Source: M3007 sp035299505 (GTDB taxonomy: Bacteria; Bacteroidota; Bacteroidia; Chitinophagales; Saprospiraceae). Taken from it: a stretch of 50,905 nt of DNA. Position 1 is the first letter of the stretch. Every line of letters starts with the position of its first letter. Made by a program: the position numbers and the translations under genes. The stretch lies in contig DATGWL010000209.1 in assembly GCA_035299505.1 (NCBI GenBank), positions 1-50,905 of the forward strand. Direction: 5' to 3'. The notes beneath the pieces were generated by a model, which saw nothing but the letters and a program-made list of their open reading frames with translations, searched no databases and was not told the DNA's origin. Shown here one piece after another: positions 1 to 8,165 of this stretch.

Positions 1-108
1 AATGACCCTAATGACTAATAAATGACCCTAATGACTAATAAATGACCCTAATGACTAATAAATGACCCTAATGACTAATAAATGACCTTAATGACTAATA
101 AATGACCC
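1..108. repeat. 20-bp tandem repeat running into a start codon
   Basis: Five copies of the 20-mer AATGACCCTAATGACTAATA fill positions 1-100, with one base change in copy five. A partial sixth copy (AATGACCC) follows and contains the ATG used by the HTTM gene at 102. The array starts at the window edge, so its full length is unknown. The core AATGACC is shared with the repeat block at 9.88-10.14 kb. Confidence 0.95.
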
Positions 109-1496
109 ACATTCGCTCCTGGCTGACTCACCCCGTTGGCATTGCGCCGCTGGCCACCCTGAGGGTGGTGCTGGGGGCTATGCTGGTGTTCAGCACGGTG
201 CGGTTTATGGCTCTGGGCTGGGTGGATGATCATTACCTGTGTCCGGATTTCCATTTCAAGTATTACGGATTTGAATGGGTGGAGCCGCTGCCTGGATGGG
301 GCATGTACGGTATGCATATACTGCTGATCATCAGCTCGTTGTGTGTCATGTTGGGACTGTATTACCGCCTTGCTGCAGTAATGCAGTTTCTGCTTTTTAC
401 GTATACAGAACTGATTGATCTGACTTACTACCTGAACCACTATTATTTTGTCAGTTTGATCTGTCTGCTGCTCATAGTGGTTCCGGCCAACCGGGCATAT
501 TCCCTTGATGTGTGGCGCAATCCCTCCCTGCTGCTGGAAAAAGTGCCCCGCTGGACCATCTTCATCTTTCAGCTTCAACTCGGTATTGTTTATTTCTATG
601 CAGGCATATGGAAAATCAATTACGATTGGCTTATCAACGCCCTCCCGCTGCGCATCTGGGTGCCAGCCAACGACCAGATTCCAGTAATTGGCTGGTTGTT
701 TAAAGCCCCCGCAACCCCCTGGCTTTTTGCCTGGATAGGCATGCTGTACGATGTGAGCATTGTGTTCTGGCTCGCCTGGGCGCGCACCCGCGTATGGGCG
801 TACCTGACCGTTATTGTTTTCCACACCCTCACGGGACTCATGTTTCAGATTGGCGTGTTTCCGCTAGTGATGATCGGTGCTACATTGATTTTTTTCTCTG
901 AACAATGGCATGTGAGACGATGGAACGATGGACGATGGACGATGATACGACGGGCGCTGCGTCCGGTCTTTCGCTCAAATGCCATGAACAACGCAAATCG
1001 TTCCATCGTCCATCGTTCATCGTTCCCCATCGTCCATCGTTCATCGTTCATCGTTCCATCGTTCCTCTTCCTCTTCTTCGCTTTCCAGCTGCTTTTCCCC
1101 TGGCGGTATTTGGTGTATCCGGGCAATATTTTCTGGACAGAAGAAGGTTACCGTTTTTGCTTCCGGGTAATGTTGATGGAAAAGGCCGGTACCGCCACTT
1201 TTTTTGTCAAAGATGCCCGAACAGGACGTGAGGGGGAGGTGGTGAACAGCGATTTTTTGAATGCACACCAGGAAAAACAAATGGCTATGCAACCGGACAT
1301 GATCCTGCAGTTTGCCCATTTTTTACAACAACACTACGAAAAACAAGGACTTGCCAACCCATCAGTGCGTGCAGAAGTGTACGTTACCCTGAACGGCCGG
1401 CCAAGTCAACTGTTGATTGACCCACAAGTTGATCTGACTAAAATCCGCGACGGTTGGTCGCACAAAACATGGATAACCGAATATTCTGCTCAATGA
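102..1496 (+). CDS. HTTM-domain (vitamin K-dependent carboxylase-like) membrane protein
   Basis: This 464-residue multi-pass membrane protein resembles bacterial HTTM proteins, distant relatives of vitamin K-dependent gamma-carboxylase. The match is the N-terminal pattern APLATLRVVLGAML, followed by VRFMALGWVDDHY and a run of hydrophobic helices to about residue 265. A soluble, mixed C-terminal part (about 340-464) follows a last helix. The start codon lies in the last unit of the upstream tandem repeat; no later ATG would keep the conserved N-terminus. Residues about 268-320 are encoded by an inverted pair of an intergenic-type repeat, so this stretch is probably not ancestral. The stop overlaps the next start (ATGA), which implies coupling to the TonB receptor. 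HTTM-TonB receptor pairs are common in Bacteroidota and are probably envelope or metal related; the reaction is unknown. Confidence 0.85.
   Translation: MTHIRSWLTHPVGIAPLATLRVVLGAMLVFSTVRFMALGWVDDHYLCPDFHFKYYGFEWVEPLPGWGMYGMHILLIISSLCVMLGLYYRLAAVMQFLLFTYTELIDLTYYLNHYYFVSLICLLLIVVPANRAYSLDVWRNPSLLLEKVPRWTIFIFQLQLGIVYFYAGIWKINYDWLINALPLRIWVPANDQIPVIGWLFKAPATPWLFAWIGMLYDVSIVFWLAWARTRVWAYLTVIVFHTLTGLMFQIGVFPLVMIGATLIFFSEQWHVRRWNDGRWTMIRRALRPVFRSNAMNNANRSIVHRSSFPIVHRSSFIVPSFLFLFFAFQLLFPWRYLVYPGNIFWTEEGYRFCFRVMLMEKAGTATFFVKDARTGREGEVVNSDFLNAHQEKQMAMQPDMILQFAHFLQQHYEKQGLANPSVRAEVYVTLNGRPSQLLIDPQVDLTKIRDGWSHKTWITEYSAQ
905..1065. repeat. Inverted repeat of the GATGGACGATG family inside the HTTM gene
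   Basis: Positions about 907-955 carry GGAACGATGGACGATGGACG-type units. Positions about 1000-1063 carry the reverse complement (CATCGTCCATCGTTCATCG units). Elsewhere in the window the same units occur between genes (24.1, 24.4, 30.15, 33.02 and 44.64-44.75 kb). Here both arms are read in frame as part of the HTTM protein, giving the odd peptides RWNDGRWTMIRR and SIVHRSSFPIVHRSSFIV. Confidence 0.9.
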
Positions 1497-3694
1497 ATGA
1501 TCGCCGCTTTTTAACGGCTTGTCTGATGGCGCTAACTGCACTGACTTTTGCGCAGCCTACCGACACCACCCGAAATGCGGAGTTACGCGAGGTAACCATC
1601 AAAGCTGCACAGGAACAAACCATGGGTATGGGAAAACTGCGTGCGGTAGAGGGGGTGATTATTTATGAAGGTAAAAAAAGCGAGGTGGTGAGTCTTCGTG
1701 ATATCACAGCCAATTTGTCTACCAACAATGCCCGGCAGGTATTCAGCCGGGTGGCCGGATTGAATATCTGGGAAAGCGATGGCGCGGGCCTGCAACTCGG
1801 CATCGGCGGACGAGGATTGAGTCCCAACCGGACCAGTAATTTCAATACACGGCAAAACGGATACGATATCAGCGCCGATGCGCTGGGTTATCCGGAAAGC
1901 TATTACACCCCGCCTACCGAAAGTTTACAGCGTATAGAGGTGGTGCGCGGGGCGGCATCGCTGCAATACGGCACTCAGTTTGGCGGCATGCTGAATTTTG
2001 TGATGCATCAGCCACAGGAACGGCAGCCCTTTCAGTTTACCTCCAGGCAAACCCTGGGCTCCTGGGGCTTTTTCGGGTCGTATAACGCCCTGAGCGGCAG
2101 CGTGGGCAAGGTGAATTACTTCGGCTTTTTTCAACACAAACGCGGCAATGGCTGGCGTCCCAATTCCGGCTTCGAGCTCAACAACGGCTATGTGGATGTG
2201 CACTGGGATCTCTCGGAACGCCTTGAACTGGGCATTGAGTTGACCAAGATGAGCTACCTGGCCCAGCAACCGGGCGGACTCACCGATACCCAGTTTGAGC
2301 GTGACCCACGGCAATCCCTGCGCGCGCGCAACTGGTTCAGGGTAGACTGGAATCTGGGCTGCGTTCATGCGGAATACAAGCTTTCCGAGCGCACCCGGAT
2401 TAGCAACCGCACTTTCGCACTGATGGCCTCCCGGGAATCGCTGGGCAACCTCTCGCCGGCCAATAATGTAGATTTTGGGCAAAACCGCGACCTGATCAGC
2501 GGCGCCTTTGAGAATATTGGCAACGAAACCAGGCTGCTGCACCGTTACGAAACAGGCGGTTTCAAAAACGCCCTGGCACTTGGCGCCCGACTCTACCGGG
2601 GCTATACCACGGCCCGCCAGGGCGAAGCCAACAATGGCCAGGGACCTGATTTTCAATACCTTAATCCGGATAATGTGGAGAAATCGGACTTCCGTTTTCC
2701 CAATTATAACTATGCTGTTTTTGCAGAAAATATCTTTTGGGTTTCTCCGAATTTCAGCCTCACACCGGGTGTTCGTTTTGAAAACATACAAACGTTTGCC
2801 GACGGTTATTACCAGCAACGTGTGTACGATTTTGCCGGCAATTTGATTTCCGAAAGCCGGGAAACGGAAGAGCTCTCCCGCAAACGCTCCTTTGTACTGT
2901 TTGGCCTGGGCGCCAGCTGGAAAACCAGTCGCAACCTGGAGTTGTATGCCAATGTATCGCAGAACTATCGCGCCATCAACTTCACCGATCTTCGTATCGA
3001 CAACCCCAACGGCCGGGTGGACCCTAATATCCGCGATGAACGCGGGTACACCGCCGATCTGGGTTTGCGCACCCGCAGGAATACCTGGTGGTATGCCGAT
3101 GTAACCGCTTTTTATCTGGGTTACAACGACCGCATCGGGCAGTTGCTTAAATCCGATCAGCCGCCTTTGTACAACGATTACCGCCTGCGCACCAACATCG
3201 CCGATGCACGCAACGTGGGCGTGGAAGCCTTTGCCGAGGCCAATATCTGGCACCTTTGGGCTCCGAAAGACAGCCTGCGTCGTCTAACAGTGTTCGTGAA
3301 TGCCTCCGTAATTGATGCCCGCTACATCAATACCGACGATGCCAGTATTCGCAACCGCAGGGTGGAACTGGTGCCACCCATGACCTTCCGCACGGGTATC
3401 AGCTGGGCGCAGGGTCGGTTTCGGAGCAGTTTCAACTGGGCATACACGGCGGAACATTTTACAGATGCCACCAATGCCCGGCGCACCTCATCTGCGGTGA
3501 ATGGCATCATTCCGGCGTATATGGTTGCAGATTTTTCCATGGGCTGGTCGTGGCGTTGCCTCCTTGTGGAAGCCAGTTGCAACAACCTGTTTGATGCCCG
3601 TTATTTCACCAGAAGAGCGGATGCTTACCCCGGTCCGGGGATTATCCCTGCGGATGGCCGGGGGTGGTTTGTGACGCTTGGGCTGAGGTTGTGA
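1493..3694 (+). CDS. TonB-dependent outer-membrane receptor (FecA-like)
   Basis: This 733-residue protein starts with a signal peptide (NDRRFLTACLMALTALTFAQ). An N-terminal plug follows, with RQVFSRVAGLNIWESDGAGLQ and the plug end motif RIEVVRGAASLQYGTQFGG. The rest is a beta-barrel rich in aromatic and alternating residues, ending in NNLFDARYFTRR and a terminal strand GWFVTLGLRL, typical of TonB-dependent receptors. It would import a ligand across the outer membrane using TonB energy; similarity to Fe(III)-dicitrate/siderophore receptors suggests iron, but the ligand cannot be read from sequence. An upstream in-frame ATG at 1454 exists. The ATG at 1493 is preferred because it gives a clean signal peptide and a 4-bp overlap with the HTTM gene. 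Confidence 0.93.
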   Translation: MNDRRFLTACLMALTALTFAQPTDTTRNAELREVTIKAAQEQTMGMGKLRAVEGVIIYEGKKSEVVSLRDITANLSTNNARQVFSRVAGLNIWESDGAGLQLGIGGRGLSPNRTSNFNTRQNGYDISADALGYPESYYTPPTESLQRIEVVRGAASLQYGTQFGGMLNFVMHQPQERQPFQFTSRQTLGSWGFFGSYNALSGSVGKVNYFGFFQHKRGNGWRPNSGFELNNGYVDVHWDLSERLELGIELTKMSYLAQQPGGLTDTQFERDPRQSLRARNWFRVDWNLGCVHAEYKLSERTRISNRTFALMASRESLGNLSPANNVDFGQNRDLISGAFENIGNETRLLHRYETGGFKNALALGARLYRGYTTARQGEANNGQGPDFQYLNPDNVEKSDFRFPNYNYAVFAENIFWVSPNFSLTPGVRFENIQTFADGYYQQRVYDFAGNLISESRETEELSRKRSFVLFGLGASWKTSRNLELYANVSQNYRAINFTDLRIDNPNGRVDPNIRDERGYTADLGLRTRRNTWWYADVTAFYLGYNDRIGQLLKSDQPPLYNDYRLRTNIADARNVGVEAFAEANIWHLWAPKDSLRRLTVFVNASVIDARYINTDDASIRNRRVELVPPMTFRTGISWAQGRFRSSFNWAYTAEHFTDATNARRTSSAVNGIIPAYMVADFSMGWSWRCLLVEASCNNLFDARYFTRRADAYPGPGIIPADGRGWFVTLGLRL

Positions 3695-3699
3695 TTATT

Positions 3700-4029
3700 C
3701 AGACCCTTCACTATGCTCAGGGTAACGAAGTTGGGCATGGTGAACTGTAGCTTAACCTATTGCGCCAACAAAATCCTGGCGTACGCTTCCACCTGGCAAT
3801 ACTATTGCACTAACGATGCCTTGTCACCCTGAGCGCAGCGAAGGGTCTGGATTCGGCGAACACTCAGACCCTTCGCTATGCTCAGGGTGACAAAGTTGGG
3901 CATGGTGAACCATAGCTTAACCTATTGCGCCAACAAAATCCTGGCATACGCTTCCACCTGGCAATACTATTGCACTAACGATGCATTGTCACCCTGAGCG
4001 CAGCGAAGGGTCTGGATTCGACACTCATT
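3700..4029. repeat. Two tandem copies of a 165-bp unit bounded by CACCCTGAGCG repeats
   Basis: Copy one (about 3700-3864) and copy two (about 3865-4029) differ at only a few bases. Each begins with CAGACCCTTC...GCTCAGGGT and ends with the inverted form CACCCTGAGCGCAGCGAAGGG, so each unit is itself an inverted-repeat element with a non-repetitive core. The interval 3695-4072 holds no gene that I can support. Confidence 0.93.
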
Positions 4030-4072
4030 CAGACCTTTTATCTAAACTTGGTTGCCAATAAGATTCCCCAAC

Positions 4073-4402
4073 CTATAAAACAGGTAAATCCCCCTTAGCT
4101 ATTTCAGCAGGATCATTTAAAAACCGCCACTCAGGGTTAAAAGAGTTGATCAATGCAACCTTTTTATCTCTGGTCCATTTTTTTATTTCTTTCTCTCTGC
4201 CAATAGCGGCTTGTATGTATTGATACCATTCACAATAAATCAAGTTGTAGCAAAAGAACTTGCCAGCAAATGTTTTCCGGTCATTCATGTTATCATGAAG
4301 ATGTTCTTGGAGTCGCCTATCTAAATCATTGGTTACTCCAACATAAAGCACTGTTTTTCTGGGGTTTGTTGTAATGTAAAGAAAATAGCTGTGATGTCTC
4401 AT
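4073..4402 (-). CDS. Small GIY-YIG family endonuclease
   Basis: This 109-residue single-domain protein has the GIY-YIG signature as YFLYIT...LYVGVT near the N-terminus, then the Arg-containing DLDRRLQEH helix and the Glu in GREKEIKKW, the usual metal-binding and catalytic positions. It resembles stand-alone UvrC-type GIY-YIG proteins. The frame stays open upstream to 4459 (adding HPERSEGS), but that extension is translated repeat DNA. The ATG at 4402 directly before the fold is preferred. The gene is bracketed by inverted copies of the CACCCTGAGCG-AGCGAAGGGTCTG repeat (about 3989-4014 and 4424-4455). Cleavage of DNA is inferred from the family; its biological role is unknown. Confidence 0.88.
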   Translation of the reverse strand: MRHHSYFLYITTNPRKTVLYVGVTNDLDRRLQEHLHDNMNDRKTFAGKFFCYNLIYCEWYQYIQAAIGREKEIKKWTRDKKVALINSFNPEWRFLNDPAEIAKGDLPVL

Positions 4403-4423
4403 TTGAGTAGCTGGGAGTTTGTA

Positions 4424-4576
4424 TTCAGACCCTTCGCTGCGCTCAGGGTGACAAGGCATAGTAGTAGCAATAGTTCAGCAAAGTGAATGCGCTTACCAAG
4501 CCTTTTTCTATACTTTGGGCTAATATTTGGCTCAAACTGCCCAATTTTTTCACCCTGAGTGCAGCGAAGGGTCTGA
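4424..4576. repeat. Inverted pair of CACCCTGAGCG-type repeats
   Basis: A copy in one orientation (CAGACCCTTCGCTGCGCTCAGGGTG split over about 4425-4452) is followed by one in the opposite orientation at about 4550-4575 (CACCCTGAGTGCAGCGAAGGG). Both are imperfect palindromes. The interval 4403-4683 between the nuclease and the next gene holds no other recognisable feature. Confidence 0.9.
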
Positions 4577-4683
4577 TTTTTTATTGCAATTACTTTTCAA
4601 ATTTAATCCCAAAAACTAACAAATCAAAATTCAATAAAGAAAATACTAGTCCCCAGGCCTTGAAACTCCACTACCTTAGCCTC

Positions 4684-5148
4684 ATGGCGCTAATCCCCAA
4701 ACTGATTCCCATTGCCGGGATACTATGCACCGGCATGCTGCTGGGTTTGCTGGACAACACACTGGTTTCAGGCTGGCTCGTGCTGTTTGCTGCCTTTTTG
4801 CTTTTTCTGTTGTTCTTTGGACTCTACAAATGGCTTACTGGTTTTGCCGATGTATGGATTAGCGCCAGCTCATCGGCGATCGTGCTTTTTCTGGCCTTTT
4901 ACGGAAACGCAAACCTGTCTTTTTCTCAAAAATATATCACCTTGCCTATAAGCTCCCATGGATGCCGGGACTGCAGCAAACCTGACTCCGCTGCGCACCG
5001 CCCATACGTAGTGGTCCATTATAAGGGCAAAAATGTGGAATTGGCCTGTGCCAGTCAGGCACTCGCGGAACAGTCAGACAGTTGCAGGGTTAGCCTGAGC
5101 AAGGGCCTTTTGGGGCTTGAATTCATGGAAAAATGGCAGGTCAAGTAA
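4684..5148 (+). CDS. Hypothetical inner-membrane protein, about 154 aa
   Basis: From the ATG at 4684 (MALIPKLIPIAG) the protein has about four hydrophobic helices (residues about 5-60 and 68-85). A short soluble tail follows with a Cys-rich patch (HGCRDCSKPDS) and a further Cys. A CxxC pair just beyond a membrane segment can mark redox or metal binding, but I recognise no family. The frame is open upstream to 4483, but that extension is translated repeat sequence (FTLSAAKGL), so I reject it. It ends 5 bp before the 5-formyl-THF cyclo-ligase start and is probably co-transcribed. Confidence 0.65.
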   Translation: MALIPKLIPIAGILCTGMLLGLLDNTLVSGWLVLFAAFLLFLLFFGLYKWLTGFADVWISASSSAIVLFLAFYGNANLSFSQKYITLPISSHGCRDCSKPDSAAHRPYVVVHYKGKNVELACASQALAEQSDSCRVSLSKGLLGLEFMEKWQVK

Positions 5149-5153
5149 ATCAT

Positions 5154-5717
5154 ATGCTTAACAAACCAATGCTTCGTCAGCAAATGCTGGCCGCACGGGC
5201 TGCCATGCCAGCCGCGGAAAAAACCCTGCTGGACCAGGTCATTTGCAACCAACTCTGGGCCTGGACCCTGGAGCATCAACCCGGCGTGGTGCATACCTAC
5301 CTGCCCATGGGCGATGAAGTGGATGTGCGTCCGTTCATTCAACAGGCACTTCAGGCAGGCATCACCGTCGTAGCGCCAAAATCGCTCAAAGGGCGGCAAC
5401 TAGAGCACCTCGTCCTGCGATCTTTGGATGATTTGGAGCCTGGCATTTTTGGCACCTCGCACCCTGCGGGCGGGCAGGTGTACACGGGTGTGTACGACCT
5501 GTTTGTGGTGCCCGGATTGGCGTTCGATATCCAGGGCAATCGACTGGGATATGGGGCAGGGTACTATGATTTATTTCTCGGCAACCAACCACGTGGATAT
5601 AAAGTTGGCGTTTGTTATCCGTTTCAAATAGTGACAGCATTGCCAACAGAGTCGCACGACGTACCTTTAGATGCGGTTTGGTGCGGTCAGGCTGACCCGT
5701 TTAAATCCGTGATCTAA
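5154..5717 (+). CDS. 5-formyltetrahydrofolate cyclo-ligase
   Basis: About 187 residues, normal for the family. It converts 5-formyl-THF to 5,10-methenyl-THF using ATP, a one-carbon salvage step in the cytosol. The diagnostic C-terminal motif NRLGYGAGYYDLFL (substrate/ATP loop) is intact. The N-terminal helix with LRQQMLAARAAMP and the central VVAPKSLKGRQLE and DLFVVPGLAFD strands also match. Several starts are possible (5133, 5154, 5169). The one at 5154 avoids overlap with the upstream gene and keeps the first helix. Confidence 0.93.
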   Translation: MLNKPMLRQQMLAARAAMPAAEKTLLDQVICNQLWAWTLEHQPGVVHTYLPMGDEVDVRPFIQQALQAGITVVAPKSLKGRQLEHLVLRSLDDLEPGIFGTSHPAGGQVYTGVYDLFVVPGLAFDIQGNRLGYGAGYYDLFLGNQPRGYKVGVCYPFQIVTALPTESHDVPLDAVWCGQADPFKSVI

Positions 5718-5736
5718 CATCTAAATCAAAACTATT

Positions 5737-6468
5737 ATGCTAAAATCAATTTATTCTGCCTTGTCTATCCTTGTTTGCGGGATACTTTGTCTGATGCTAT
5801 CCGGCCCGGTTATGGCACAAAACCCCAAAAACCCGGCCAAGGCGCCGGCCATGGAAAGCACCGTCTATTGTCACCAGGTGGCAGAGACGTATGGGAAAGA
5901 ACTACAAGAAAAAGCCAACAAGGAATGTAAAACCATGAGCCCTTGTATGCCTTGTACGGACCACGATACAGGAACCAAAACCTGTAAGCAGCTCACTGTA
6001 TTTCCCAACAAAGAATCCATGTGCCACGACTCCATCAGGCCGGTTGCGGGATTTAAAAAAACGGCTTGTATGGGCAAGTGCCCAACCTATACCGTAACCA
6101 TTTTTGCCAACGGAACCATACAGTGGGAAGGCATTGCGCACACCCATCCACTTGGCAAAAAGAGTGGAAAAATAAATCCGGACATGCTGGAAGCCCTTCG
6201 GGAAAAGGCGCGCAGTATCGACTTTTTGCAACTCAATGATATGTATCCGGCAGATCCCATTGCGGATGCCTCGGTCACCGTGGTATTTCTCGAACTTGAT
6301 GGAAAGTACAAACAGGTAGGAGAAATATTTGGCGCTCCCAAAGGCTTGAAGGAGTTGCACAAGATGTTTGAAGACCTCATCAAAAAGCAAGGCTGGAACA
6401 AGGCCTCTCCGATGAAGAAAAAACTGGACGGTAAGCCAAAGAGTACTGCACCGGGAGCGAAAAATTAA
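5737..6468 (+). CDS. Secreted DUF6438-domain protein
   Basis: 243 residues with a signal peptide (SALSILVCGILCLMLSGPVMA). A Cys-rich linker follows (CKTMSPCMPCTDHDTGTKTC). From about residue 98 it matches the Bacteroidota DUF6438 pattern: a beta-rich fold containing KKTACMGKCPTYTVTIFANG, then a WEG turn and FLQLNDMYPADPIADAS. Function is unknown; the family is extracytoplasmic. It lies 19 bp after the cyclo-ligase gene and may share its transcript. The C-terminal tail is Lys/Pro rich and probably disordered. Confidence 0.8.
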   Translation: MLKSIYSALSILVCGILCLMLSGPVMAQNPKNPAKAPAMESTVYCHQVAETYGKELQEKANKECKTMSPCMPCTDHDTGTKTCKQLTVFPNKESMCHDSIRPVAGFKKTACMGKCPTYTVTIFANGTIQWEGIAHTHPLGKKSGKINPDMLEALREKARSIDFLQLNDMYPADPIADASVTVVFLELDGKYKQVGEIFGAPKGLKELHKMFEDLIKKQGWNKASPMKKKLDGKPKSTAPGAKN

Positions 6469-6476
6469 TGCTCCAG

Positions 6477-6741
6477 TTATGGAATAGCCGAAAAATTGAC
6501 ATCGCCAATCTTTTTGCCTTTAAACTCATAGGTTCCACAAGAGACGGGAAAACTATGGGATATAATGATTTTTTCCGGAACTGGCGACGAAAACGGGTCT
6601 AAGGTATTCAGGAATACATGGTTGGCAGGGATGAAACGCCAGGATTTGCCATTGGGCAATTCTGAGGTATAGTATCTGCCTGTCCTTGCATTGGAATAGA
6701 AAAAAATAAGCCTAACAAAATGATATAAAAATCTTGATCAT
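6477..6741 (-). pseudogene. Small secreted-type ORF interrupted by one in-frame TAG
   Basis: Reading the minus strand from an ATG at 6741 gives MIKIFISFC, then TAG, then AYFFYSNARTGRYYTSELPN and about 60 more residues to a TAA at 6477. The pieces are in one frame. Together they make a plausible 87-residue protein with a signal-peptide-like N-terminus interrupted once. Either the gene is decayed, or the TAG is a sequence error, or translation starts downstream (a TTG at 6659). I recognise no family. The rest of the gap, 6742-6977, shows nothing that I can support. Confidence 0.45.
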
Positions 6742-6977
6742 GTCAGAGAAAATTAAGTCGAACATTCCGGAATGATACTAATGACCCGAATTTCCTGAAA
6801 GTCTCTTCTATTGTATTGGATAACCATAAACTAACATTCGGGCATCAAAATTATTACTAACAACCCACTACGTGAACTGGAAAAAGCGGACTTGACAAAA
6901 ACCCGACAAGTATTTTCACATGCCTCTGTTTAATCTTATTCGCTTTGCTGTAGTCAAATTGCGTAAACATATATGTT

Positions 6978-8165
6978 ATGCGCCTATTCCTCCTTTCCCT
7001 CTCCTTCTCTGCTTCCATACTCTCCGCTCAACCCAAATTGTACATCCACTTCGTTTCCCACAACGAACCGAACGACAACCTGCAGCTTCCCCTGAATTAC
7101 CAGAAAGCCAAGGCCAATGTGTTGCAAATGGCCAATCTGATCAACAATGCCAATCTGAAATGGAACCTGCAAACCTGCGACGGATTCGTACTGGGCGCCC
7201 TGAAAGATGAAGCCACTACCGGCTCCAATATTTTTGAACTATTGAATGACGCCCCATTCAACGATAATATCCAAATTGATCCGCGATCTAAAAACAGCGG
7301 CGGACGCAATATTGCCGATTTGTACCACCTCCTCGATTCCTGTGGAGCAAATCCCAGCACCCACCTGGGTGGCTGTATTTATTACACCACCAATCCTAAT
7401 ATCCAACCCATCGACTGGGAACAATACCGCAACCCGGTGATTGGCAATATTTACGGCAACAGCTGGCAATGCAGCATCATCACCGGCGCCGGAAGTTATC
7501 CGCCGCATTCCAACGATTTGAACGATTTCGGCGTGTTCAAGCCCGATACGCCTAATAATTTTTACCACCACAACCCCGACAAAAATCTCTGGTGCCTGGG
7601 CACCGGTTGCGCTCCCGTACTAGATTCGCTGTCGGATGCGCAAGCTATCATAGACCTCATTCAGGCGCAGGCAGATAGCATTCAACAGGGCTATTGGCCT
7701 TCAGATCGGTTTTACATTACCCGCATCATGACCAACCAGCGGGAATATGGTCCGCTGTTTTTTCAAAAAGTAAAAATGGTCATAGACTCACTGTCCATCA
7801 TTTCACCACAACACTTGCAATGGGCCACCATTGGCGAATCCTTTGAAGCCTTTCAGGCCTGGCAGGAACAAACCAATCTTGATCACAGCATGTGGCGTTG
7901 CGGCGAGGTCAACACCAGTGCTGCCAAAGCCCCCTTTTCACCAGCATTTGCATTTTGGCCCAACCCTGCCGCCAGCCAGCTACAGATTCAGCCCGCTGAC
8001 ACGGAACCGCATCAAGTACAAATTCAGAATCTGCTCGGTCAAACTGTTCTGGAGCAGTCTTGTCAATCCGGCTGCACCCTGGATATTTCCAGGTATCCCG
8101 CAGGTGTTTACCTATTGATATTAGATCAAAAACAAGTCCGGAAATGGGTGAAAGACGGGTATTAA
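6978..8165 (+). CDS. Secreted protein with type IX secretion sorting domain
   Basis: 395 residues. A short signal peptide (RLFLLSLSFSASILSAQ) precedes a Cys-containing soluble domain of about 290 residues that I do not recognise. Its motifs include GGRNIADLYHLLDSC, NSWQCSIITGAGSY and RFYITRIMTNQREYGPLFFQ. Residues about 318-395 form a T9SS type A sorting domain: FAFWPNPAASQLQIQP, then QIQNLLGQTVLEQ, then LDISRYPAGVYLLIL, ending in a basic tail. The protein should therefore be exported and released or anchored at the cell surface. Its stop overlaps the end of the convergent DinB-like gene by 4 bp. Confidence 0.88.
   Translation: MRLFLLSLSFSASILSAQPKLYIHFVSHNEPNDNLQLPLNYQKAKANVLQMANLINNANLKWNLQTCDGFVLGALKDEATTGSNIFELLNDAPFNDNIQIDPRSKNSGGRNIADLYHLLDSCGANPSTHLGGCIYYTTNPNIQPIDWEQYRNPVIGNIYGNSWQCSIITGAGSYPPHSNDLNDFGVFKPDTPNNFYHHNPDKNLWCLGTGCAPVLDSLSDAQAIIDLIQAQADSIQQGYWPSDRFYITRIMTNQREYGPLFFQKVKMVIDSLSIISPQHLQWATIGESFEAFQAWQEQTNLDHSMWRCGEVNTSAAKAPFSPAFAFWPNPAASQLQIQPADTEPHQVQIQNLLGQTVLEQSCQSGCTLDISRYPAGVYLLILDQKQVRKWVKDGY

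Noticed and set aside
845..1319. Minus- and plus-strand ORFs of 92-108 aa inside the HTTM gene
   Set aside because: They arise from the inverted GATGGACGATG repeats, which are open in several frames.
1925..3253. Long minus-strand ORF (442 codons) under the TonB receptor
   Set aside because: It is a shadow frame of a GC-rich gene. The plus strand has full TonB receptor motifs.
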